Assembly: GCA_910575245.1 (NCBI GenBank)
Contig: CAJTEN010000006.1
Coordinates: 62,001-126,000, forward strand
Reading direction: 5' to 3'
DNA from: Clostridia bacterium
GTDB lineage: Bacteria > Bacillota > Clostridia > Lachnospirales > Lachnospiraceae
Length of the DNA: 64,000 nucleotides
Part shown: piece after piece, positions 27,850 through 34,728 of the stretch
How the letters are laid out: each line of letters starts with the position of its first letter
How positions within the stretch are numbered: position 1 is the first letter of the stretch
Notes under the pieces: model-generated
What the model was told of the DNA's origin: nothing
Database searches by the model: none
Seen by the model: only the letters and a program-made list of their open reading frames with translations
Position numbers and translations under genes: made by a program

Positions 27850-27871
27850 CTAAGAACATTAATATTCTTAG
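27850..27871 (-). promoter_or_regulatory. Inverted repeat at the rex promoter (candidate operator)
   Basis: CTAAGAA and TTCTTAG are perfect 7-bp arms separated by 8 nt. The repeat touches the -10 box and covers the probable transcript start of rex. It does not match the known Rex site (TTGTTAA-N4-TTAACAA), so the regulator is unknown. Confidence 0.5.
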
Positions 27872-27898
27872 TATACAACTGCGTTAAAAAACTGTCAA
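27870..27898 (-). promoter_or_regulatory. Strong sigma-A promoter of the rex operon
   Basis: TTGACA (27893-27898), a 17-nt spacer and TATACT (27870-27875) on the minus strand. This is near consensus and about 32 nt before the GTG start. Confidence 0.8.
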
Positions 27899-27922
27899 AC
27901 AAGGAATGATATGAGTACCCCG

Positions 27923-27951
27923 TTGACAGTTTTTCCTCCGGATTGTAAACT
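27923..27951 (+). promoter_or_regulatory. Strong sigma-A promoter of the ABC-F gene
   Basis: TTGACA (27923-27928), a 17-nt spacer and TAAACT (27946-27951). It diverges from the rex promoter; the two -35 boxes are 24 nt apart. The leader to the ATG is about 73 nt, with a weak CCGGC/GCCGG stem. Confidence 0.75.
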
Positions 27952-28030
27952 ATTTTTATTGCCCGGCTGCTTTCTGGTTGTTTCGCCGGCTGCAGAACCG
28001 ATCAATTATTATAGAAAGGCACGGTGTATC

Positions 28031-29944
28031 ATGATACTCTCCGTCAGCAATATCCATAAATCGTTTAACGAAATACCTGTTTTAAAGAATGTATCTTTTC
28101 ATATAGAAGAGTATGATAAAACTGCGATTGTAGGCATAAACGGCGCCGGTAAGACAACTCTCCTCCGCATTATTATGGGAGAACTGTCTGCCGACGAGGG
28201 GATCGTCACCGTATCCCGCGAAAAGACCATCGGCTACCTGTCCCAGCACGGAGCAGTATCTGGTGAAAATACCATATTCGATGAATTACTGTCCGTAAAG
28301 AAGGACATTATCGACCTGGAACAGAAAATGCGCTCCATCGAACTGCAGATGAAAACAGCTTCCGAAGATACCCTGCAGCATCTGATGAACACCTATGCAA
28401 GCCTGACGCATGCCTTCGAATCCGCCAACGGATACGCATACAGAAGTGAACTGACCGGCGTATTAAAAGGACTGGGATTCGAGGAGGCGGACTTCCAACG
28501 TTCTGTCTCCACTCTTTCCGGCGGCCAGAAAACCCGTGTGGCACTGGGTAAGCTTCTGCTGCTGAAACCTGACCTGATCATTCTGGATGAGCCTACGAAC
28601 CATCTGGACATGTCCTCCATCACCTGGCTGGAAACGTATCTGCTCAACTATAAAGGAGCAGTGATCATCGTGTCCCATGACCGTTATTTTCTGGACCGGA
28701 TCGCAAATAAGGTGATTGAGCTCGATAATACGAAAGCCACCGTTTTTTCCGGCAACTATTCTGCCTACGCCGCTAAGAAGGAAATGCTCCGCACAGCAGA
28801 ATACCATGCATACATGAAACAGCAGCAGGAGATCAAACACCAGGAGGAAGTTATCGAGAAGCTGCGTTCCTTTAACCGTGAGAAATCCATCCGCCGGGCA
28901 GAAAGCCGTGTAAAAATGCTGGATAAGATCGAAGTACTGGACAAGCCCACAGAAGTCCGTGCCGATATGCATCTGAAATTAGAACCCAAATTTACAAGCG
29001 GCAATGATGTGCTCCGTGTAGAGGATCTGTCCAAATCTTTCGGTTCCCTGACCCTGTTTGAGCATCTGAACTTCGAACTGAAAAAGGGAGAACATGTAGC
29101 CATCATCGGTGACAACGGCACCGGCAAGACTACAATCCTGAAGATCATCAATGAACTGGCCGCTCCCGATACCGGTGCAATTCATCTGGGCAGTAATGTG
29201 GCGATCGGTTACTATGATCAGGAACATCATGTATTACATATGGATAAGACCCTGTTTGAAGAAATCTCCGATGACTATCCCTCTCTTACCAACACGGAGA
29301 TCCGCAACACCCTTGCCGCATTCCTCTTCACCGGGGATGACGTATTTAAGCAGATTAAGTCTTTAAGCGGTGGTGAGCGCGGCCGGGTATCCCTTGCCAA
29401 ACTGATGCTCTCGGAAGCTAACTTCCTGATCCTGGATGAGCCTACAAACCATCTGGACATCCTGTCCAAGGAAATTCTGGAGGATGCTTTAAACGCCTAC
29501 ACCGGTACGGTACTCTATGTGTCTCACGACCGGTATTTTATCAACAAGACAGCCACCCGGATCCTTGACTTAGACCACGCAGTACTGACCAACTACCTGG
29601 GGAATTATGAATATTACCTGGAAAAGAAAGAAGCGCAGGTTTCAGTTCCCTCCGACAGCCATAGCGCTCCTGCTATTCAGTCATCCCAGACTCCCGATAC
29701 AAAGCAGAACTGGAAAGCCCAGAAAGAGCAGCAGGCCGCACAACGCAAGAGAGAAAATGAATTACGGAAATGCGAAGAAGCCATTGAACAGCTGGAACAG
29801 CGCAACACCGAAATAGATCTGCTCATGGCCTCACCGGAAGTCTGTACCAACGTCGAGAAACTGCAGGAACTGAGTAAAGAAAGAGAAACAAATGAAACAA
29901 ACTTAAATGAACTCTATGGAAAATGGGAACTGCTCTCGGAGTGA
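28031..29944 (+). CDS. ABC-F family ATPase (YdiF/EttA-like)
   Basis: This is a 637-residue soluble protein with two ABC domains and no membrane segment. The first domain has Walker A GINGAGKTT, signature LSGGQ and Walker B LIILDEPTNHLD. The linker (about residues 240-320) is helical and charged. The second domain has GDNGTGKTT, LSGGE and LILDEPTNHLD. A C-terminal coiled coil of about 90 residues (QAAQRKRENELRKCEEAIEQ) follows. ABC-F proteins act on the ribosome; subclasses relieve stalling or protect from antibiotics. Length and tail fit the YdiF type. The frame is open from 27911, but that start lies upstream of the promoter; the ATG at 28031 begins the conserved domain. Confidence 0.93.
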   Translation: MILSVSNIHKSFNEIPVLKNVSFHIEEYDKTAIVGINGAGKTTLLRIIMGELSADEGIVTVSREKTIGYLSQHGAVSGENTIFDELLSVKKDIIDLEQKMRSIELQMKTASEDTLQHLMNTYASLTHAFESANGYAYRSELTGVLKGLGFEEADFQRSVSTLSGGQKTRVALGKLLLLKPDLIILDEPTNHLDMSSITWLETYLLNYKGAVIIVSHDRYFLDRIANKVIELDNTKATVFSGNYSAYAAKKEMLRTAEYHAYMKQQQEIKHQEEVIEKLRSFNREKSIRRAESRVKMLDKIEVLDKPTEVRADMHLKLEPKFTSGNDVLRVEDLSKSFGSLTLFEHLNFELKKGEHVAIIGDNGTGKTTILKIINELAAPDTGAIHLGSNVAIGYYDQEHHVLHMDKTLFEEISDDYPSLTNTEIRNTLAAFLFTGDDVFKQIKSLSGGERGRVSLAKLMLSEANFLILDEPTNHLDILSKEILEDALNAYTGTVLYVSHDRYFINKTATRILDLDHAVLTNYLGNYEYYLEKKEAQVSVPSDSHSAPAIQSSQTPDTKQNWKAQKEQQAAQRKRENELRKCEEAIEQLEQRNTEIDLLMASPEVCTNVEKLQELSKERETNETNLNELYGKWELLSE

Positions 29945-29964
29945 GAGCAGTTCCCGCCTGTTTT
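29924..29964 (+). terminator. Terminator of the ABC-F gene
   Basis: GGGAACTGCTCTC and GAGAGCAGTTCCC form a perfect 13-bp stem (29924-29954), followed by CGCCTGTTTTT. The stem includes the stop codon of the ABC-F gene and abuts the stop of convergent icd, so it may act both ways. Confidence 0.9.
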
Positions 29965-31169
29965 TATAAGTTCTCAAAGGTATCACGGATTGCCTTGATA
30001 AATCCTTCACTGTTTAAAACAGTCACATTCTGCAGGGAGGTGATCAGTGCCAGATCCTTGGTCATCTTCCCTTCCTCAATCGTCTGAATTGTCGCCTGCT
30101 CCAATTTATCGGCAAACGCCATCAATTCCTGACTGCCGTCCAGTTCACCGCGCTTTCTGAGCGCTCCTGTCCATGCGAAGACCGTCGCCACTGAGTTGGT
30201 AGAAGTTTCTTCCCCTTTCAAATGCTTATAGTAGTGTCTCTGCACGGTACCATGTGCCGCTTCATACTCATAGACACCGCTGGGGGACACCAGCACGGAA
30301 GTCATCATTGCAAGAGAACCGAAGGCTGAGGATACCATATCGCTCATCACATCGCCATCATAATTCTTACATGCCCAGATAAAACCGCCCTTCGCTTTCA
30401 TAACGCGGGCTACCGCATCATCAATCAACGTATAGAAGTACTCAATGCCTGCCTCCTCAAATTTATCCTTGTATCCGGCATCATAGATCTCCTGGAAAAT
30501 ATCCTTGAAATTATGGTCATACTTCTTGGAAATCGTATCCTTCGTCGCAAACCACAGATCCTGCTTCGTATCCAGTGCGTAATTAAAACATGCTTTAGCG
30601 AAGCTGGTAATAGACTCGTCCGTATTATGGATTCCCTGAAGAATACCTGAACCCGTAAAATTATGTATCGTCTCCCGAATCTGTGTGCCGTCCTCCGCCG
30701 TAAAGACTAGCTCCGCCTTGCCCGCACCAGGCACCTTGATCTCTGTGTTCTTATAGACATCACCATATGCATGACGTGCCAGTGTAATCGGTTTCTCCCA
30801 GTTCCTGACACAGGGCTCTATGCCCTTTACGATGATAGGTGCTCGGAATACCGTCCCGTCCAGTGCTGCACGTATGGTACCGTTAGGGCTCTTCCACATC
30901 TCCTTTAAGTTATATTCCGTCATTCTGGCCGCATTGGGCGTAATGGTTGCACATTTAACCGCCACACCGTATTTCTTCGTAGCTTCCGCGGAATCAATGG
31001 TCACCTGGTCATCGGTCTCATTACGATGCTCCAGCCCCAGATCATAATATTCTGTCTGCAGATCGATATAAGGCAGCAAAAGTTCCTCCTTAATCATCTT
31101 CCAGAGAATCCTGGTCATTTCGTCTCCGTCCATCTCCACGAGAGGGGTTGTCATTTTAATTTTTTCCAT
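29964..31169 (-). CDS. icd: NADP-dependent isocitrate dehydrogenase
   Basis: This 401-residue enzyme decarboxylates isocitrate to 2-oxoglutarate. It is of the eukaryotic-like type: [37 protein letters not shown] and [19 protein letters not shown]. It ends with the conserved [18 protein letters not shown]. The ATG at 31169 has a GGAAGGGAAGA purine stretch upstream; the longer frame from 31253 has no support. With the citrate synthase upstream it forms the oxidative arm of a partial TCA cycle that supplies glutamate. No aconitase lies in this window. Confidence 0.95.
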   Translation of the reverse strand: MEKIKMTTPLVEMDGDEMTRILWKMIKEELLLPYIDLQTEYYDLGLEHRNETDDQVTIDSAEATKKYGVAVKCATITPNAARMTEYNLKEMWKSPNGTIRAALDGTVFRAPIIVKGIEPCVRNWEKPITLARHAYGDVYKNTEIKVPGAGKAELVFTAEDGTQIRETIHNFTGSGILQGIHNTDESITSFAKACFNYALDTKQDLWFATKDTISKKYDHNFKDIFQEIYDAGYKDKFEEAGIEYFYTLIDDAVARVMKAKGGFIWACKNYDGDVMSDMVSSAFGSLAMMTSVLVSPSGVYEYEAAHGTVQRHYYKHLKGEETSTNSVATVFAWTGALRKRGELDGSQELMAFADKLEQATIQTIEEGKMTKDLALITSLQNVTVLNSEGFIKAIRDTFENL

Positions 31170-31289
31170 ACTCTTCTTCCCTTCCTTTGCCGAATTTACA
31201 TTACTTATTATAGTTAAATCCAAGTCTCTCCACTGCTGCGGATATCTGCCCAAATCCGTCTCACGATAAGCCGCATCCCGCCGGATCCG

Positions 31290-31982
31290 TTACGCCTCCT
31301 CGCCGTATATCTCATACAACCCGTTTTTCACCATATTATCATAGGCATTCAGTATATGTCTGTTCGCCAGCTGCTCTGCCCTGCCCGCATCCTTGTCCTT
31401 GATTGCCTCCATGATCTGTCTGTGTTCGTCATTGGAAGCCCGTCCTCTTGTGTTGGTAGCCAGGGTCTTCTGCCTGACACGGAGCACATACTGATGATAA
31501 TCTCTCAGGGTATGCTCCAACATCTTGGAATCACATGCTTCATAGAGGATATCGTGAAAACGGTTATCCAGCTCTGCCATCTGATCCAGATGTCCTTTCG
31601 AAGCATGGAAGTCAGCCAGATAAACATTCTCCTCCATCTCTTCTAACTGTTCCTTCGCAATCTTTTCGGTAGCCAGTCTGGCACACAACCCTTCCAGCAG
31701 GGAGCGGATCATATAAATGTCCTTCACATCCTTAGCCGTAATTCCCGTCACATATGCTCCTCTGTTGGGTACGATCTGGATCAGTCCTTCCAGCTCAAGC
31801 TGCCGGAAAGCCTCTCTGACCGGTGTACGGCTGACTCCCAGTTCCTCGCCGATCGCCACCTCTTTGAGCTCCTCGTGCTCCTTATACTTACCGCTCAAAA
31901 TATCCTCCCGCAACTTTTGAAACACTCTGCCCCTCAAAGAATATTTATCGTTCACCTCATGTTTTAAATCATAATTAGCCAT
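31290..31982 (-). CDS. GntR-family transcription regulator, FCD domain
   Basis: This is a 230-residue FadR-type regulator. The N-terminal winged helix (about 10-80) has LREDILSGKYKEHEELKEVAIGEELGVSRTPVREAFRQLELEG. The C-terminal all-helical FCD domain (about 90-215) has MIRSLLEGLCARLATEKI and DNRFHDILYEACDS, whose Asp and His often bind metal or an organic acid. It lies between citrate synthase and icd. A palindrome TTGTATACAA of the kind bound by this subfamily covers the -10 box of the cluster promoter, so it probably autoregulates this cluster in response to a TCA acid (inference). Confidence 0.92.
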   Translation of the reverse strand: MANYDLKHEVNDKYSLRGRVFQKLREDILSGKYKEHEELKEVAIGEELGVSRTPVREAFRQLELEGLIQIVPNRGAYVTGITAKDVKDIYMIRSLLEGLCARLATEKIAKEQLEEMEENVYLADFHASKGHLDQMAELDNRFHDILYEACDSKMLEHTLRDYHQYVLRVRQKTLATNTRGRASNDEHRQIMEAIKDKDAGRAEQLANRHILNAYDNMVKNGLYEIYGEEA

Positions 31983-32018
31983 TTCTCTTTCTTTATCTCC
32001 ACTACAAAACTATTACGG

Positions 32019-33467
32019 TCACGCATAAGAACATCCTGCCGGATCTGCACCCGGCAGCGCCACTCCAAGCTCTCTGCACGCCTCCCGGATCTGCGTGATC
32101 AACTCCCCATCCGTCAGCACAGTCACACGGCCCGAAGCGTATTCTCCATCCACCCATACCTTTAACGCTCTTACCAGATCGCAGTTCTTATCCACCTGAT
32201 CCTCTTCCTTTAAATGATAATAGGTATTGATCCAGTGTGCAATTCCTGCCAATCCGGAAGTATTGGACACCGCACAGAGTACCGGCCTGTTTAAGAACTT
32301 GTCCGTATCAAAAATATTATAGATTTCCTCGTTCTTAAGAAGGCCGTCGGCATGAATGCCGGCTCTCGTCACATTAAAGTTCCTGCCCACAAAAGGTGTC
32401 CTGGGCGGAATTTCATAGCCGATCTCTCTCTCATAATACTCCGCGAGTTCTGTAATAACGGTAGTATCCATACCATTCAGGTCTCCCCTGAGCTGTGCAT
32501 ATTCGAATACCATCGCTTCCAGTGGCGTATTTCCGGTTCTCTCACCGATGCCGAAAAGTGAAGTGTTAATCCCCGAACATCCATAGAGCCATGCAGTGGT
32601 AGAATTCGCTACCGCCTTGTAGAAATCGTTATGCCCATGCCATTCGAGCAAAGCATGCGGGACTCCCGCATGAGTATGTAACGCATATATGATCCCCTGC
32701 ACGCTTCTGGGAATAACCGCGCCCGGATAATTGACCCCATAGCCCATAGTGTCACAGGCACGCACCTTGACCGGAATCTGATACTCCTCCATCAGTTTCA
32801 CAAGTTCCATACAGAAAGGTACAACATAACCATAAATATCCGCTCTGGTGATATCCTCCAGATGACATCTGGGGCTGATTCCTTCCTCCAGACAATCACG
32901 GATCACGCTCAGGTAATGCTCCATCGCCTGCTTCCTGGTCATCTTAAGCTTCAGGAAAATATGATAATCCGAACAGCTTACCAGAATTCCCGTCTCTTTC
33001 ATGCCGATCTCCCTGACCAGTTTGAAGTCTTCTTTGCTGGCTCTAATCCAGCTCGTGACTTCCGGATATTGATAGCCCCTCTCCATACACTTATAGACAG
33101 CGTCCCTGTCCTTCTTGCTGTAAAGAAAGAATTCACTGGCACGGATCATACCGTTTGGTCCTCCCAGCTTATGCAGATAATCATAAATTGTAACGATCTG
33201 TTCTGTGGTGTAAGGCGCCCTGGACTGCTGGCCGTCCCGAAATGTCGTATCCGTGATCCAGATGTCTTTCGGCATATTATGAGGTACTGTCCTGTCGTTA
33301 AACGGGATTTTCGGTATCTCGGAATAGGGAAACATATTCCTGAAAACATTAGGCTTCTTCACATCATCCAGTATATACATATGCTCTTCTATTTCCAGAA
33401 GATTATTATGAGCATTCATGGTCACCGGGCGATTTGCGAAATTTCTCTCATTATGCATAGCTGTCAT
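32019..33467 (-). CDS. Re-type citrate synthase (HMGL/isopropylmalate synthase family)
   Basis: This 482-residue protein has a DRE-TIM metallolyase-like fold: WITDTTFRDGQQSRAPYT at the start of the barrel, then RCHLEDITRADIYGYVVPF, WHGHNDFYKAVANS (metal His) and NTSLFGIGERTGNTPLEAMV. The family makes 2-isopropylmalate, homocitrate or citrate from acetyl-CoA. Its length, sequence style and neighbour icd point to the (Re)-citrate synthase of anaerobes described in Clostridium kluyveri. Homocitrate synthase cannot be excluded. AGGAAAGG lies 4 nt before the ATG at 33467. The mRNA leader is about 120 nt. Confidence 0.82.
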   Translation of the reverse strand: MTAMHNERNFANRPVTMNAHNNLLEIEEHMYILDDVKKPNVFRNMFPYSEIPKIPFNDRTVPHNMPKDIWITDTTFRDGQQSRAPYTTEQIVTIYDYLHKLGGPNGMIRASEFFLYSKKDRDAVYKCMERGYQYPEVTSWIRASKEDFKLVREIGMKETGILVSCSDYHIFLKLKMTRKQAMEHYLSVIRDCLEEGISPRCHLEDITRADIYGYVVPFCMELVKLMEEYQIPVKVRACDTMGYGVNYPGAVIPRSVQGIIYALHTHAGVPHALLEWHGHNDFYKAVANSTTAWLYGCSGINTSLFGIGERTGNTPLEAMVFEYAQLRGDLNGMDTTVITELAEYYEREIGYEIPPRTPFVGRNFNVTRAGIHADGLLKNEEIYNIFDTDKFLNRPVLCAVSNTSGLAGIAHWINTYYHLKEEDQVDKNCDLVRALKVWVDGEYASGRVTVLTDGELITQIREACRELGVALPGADPAGCSYA

Positions 33468-33480
33468 CACACCTTTCCTG

Positions 33481-33555
33481 ACTGTATTTTGTCCTATATT
33501 ACTTGCACCTCAATGTCCTCCCCAACATAAACTGCCCTAAAATACAGTGCAAGTA
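33481..33555 (-). other. Structured leader of the citrate synthase mRNA with interleaved inverted repeats
   Basis: On the minus strand, TACTTGCAC (33547-33555) pairs perfectly with GTGCAAGTA (33500-33508). ACTGTATTTT (33539-33548) pairs perfectly with AAAATACAGT (33481-33490). The arms interleave, so the helices form either a pseudoknot or two exclusive states. The last arm touches the ribosome site. Confidence 0.5.
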
Positions 33556-33594
33556 CAGAATCATACATGCAGACTTGCCGCATAAGTACAACAC

Positions 33595-33616
33595 GTATAA
33601 TTGTATACAATCATAC
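33595..33616 (-). promoter_or_regulatory. Predicted GntR/FadR-type operator
   Basis: The 22-bp palindrome is GTAT-N-ATTGTATACAAT-N-ATAC. The core TGTATACA fits the yGTM-KACy pattern of the FadR subfamily. It covers the -10 box of the citrate synthase promoter, whose transcript includes a FadR-type regulator gene. Confidence 0.7.
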
Positions 33617-33628
33617 CGTTTATGTCAA
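33600..33628 (-). promoter_or_regulatory. Sigma-A promoter of the citrate synthase-gntR-icd cluster
   Basis: TTGACA (33623-33628), a 17-nt spacer and TACAAT (33600-33605) on the minus strand. Confidence 0.8.
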
Positions 33629-33675
33629 CTATAAAATCTTCTTCCAGTTCCCTTCTGCAAGTTTGATATGACAGC

Positions 33676-34605
33676 TCAAATCCCATCACCGTTGCCACAC
33701 ATTTTCTCCACATCCAGCATCCCCCATCCCTGCTTGTTCCAGGCGTCTCCAATATCATGGGCGCTGTATATCATGCGACGCTTTACCTGCTCATTATCTG
33801 CCTGAGGATACTTCTGCACAAAAAGCGCTGCCGCGCCCGATACGACCGGAGTTGCCATGGAAGTACCGCTCTTCTTCGTATAGGCATTGCGATAGCCGAT
33901 TCTGTCATTTCCCTTCCACTGTATATTACAGGAAATAATATCCGTTCCCGGCGCTACCACATCCGGCTTCCTATATAACATATTGCGGCTTCCCCTGCCG
34001 GAATAATTCTCACACAACCCTCTTCGCGCTCCGAAATACCCTCCTTCATGACATCCCACCGTAATCACCCTGCGGCTGGTTCCCAACGGAGAGATCGTCC
34101 CCTCCTTCGGGCCATTATTCCCCGCCGCACACACGACCACAAGCCCTTGCTCCCATGCTGCGTCCAAAAGCTCCACCAGTTCCCCCATACGCTCCATTTC
34201 GCCGCTTGTACCTATCCCCAGGGACACGTTCAGCACACGGATCTGGTACCGTTTACGGTTTTCCAGCACCCACATCAACCCACGGTACATACTTTCAATG
34301 CACCCTTCACCGTTTTGGTCCAATACCTTGCCGATACAAAACCGGCAGGCGGGAGCCATCCCTCTGTATAATCCATGGGATGCATATCCGCTTCCTCCCA
34401 CACATCCTGCCACATGAGTCCCGTGTCCGCTGTCATCATAACTTGCAAGCCGCCCGTTTACAAAATCGGCAAATGCAACCACCCTGTTTTCGAAATCCGG
34501 ATGTCTGCCGATCCCGGTATCCAGAATCGCTACCGCGATTTTGTCCTCGATAATACTTTTTTGTATATCATCATAACATCTTACCTGTTTTCTTACCCGA
34601 TTCAC
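33676..34605 (-). CDS. S8 family (subtilisin-like) serine protease without signal peptide
   Basis: This 309-residue protease has the complete triad: D29 in AILDTGIG, H61 in GHGTHVAG and S249 in SGTSMATP, with oxyanion Asn in CAAGNNGP. No signal peptide precedes the catalytic domain, and only about 20 residues lie before it, so there is no full pro-domain. Length and layout match intracellular subtilisins, which work in the cytoplasm of Gram-positive cells. It lies upstream of the citrate synthase promoter. The surface-protein operon that starts with the sortase ends before it, at a terminator. Confidence 0.93.
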   Translation of the reverse strand: MNRVRKQVRCYDDIQKSIIEDKIAVAILDTGIGRHPDFENRVVAFADFVNGRLASYDDSGHGTHVAGCVGGSGYASHGLYRGMAPACRFCIGKVLDQNGEGCIESMYRGLMWVLENRKRYQIRVLNVSLGIGTSGEMERMGELVELLDAAWEQGLVVVCAAGNNGPKEGTISPLGTSRRVITVGCHEGGYFGARRGLCENYSGRGSRNMLYRKPDVVAPGTDIISCNIQWKGNDRIGYRNAYTKKSGTSMATPVVSGAAALFVQKYPQADNEQVKRRMIYSAHDIGDAWNKQGWGMLDVEKMCGNGDGI

Positions 34606-34662
34606 AGCATTTCTCCATACATATCAAAATCTGCCGGAAAATAAGATGAATCTTTGTCATAT

Positions 34663-34705
34663 AAAGCAAAATTCCCGGCTTATAGATTTATTCTATGCCG
34701 GGAAT
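34663..34705 (-). terminator. Terminator of the sortase/LRR operon
   Basis: On the minus strand ATTCCCGGC and GCCGGGAAT form the main stem, with an inner ATAGA/TCTAT helix, followed by TTTTGCTTT. It lies 24 nt after the stop of the 967-residue LRR gene. Confidence 0.88.
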
Positions 34706-34728
34706 CTGATCCTGTTCAGTATTCAGTT

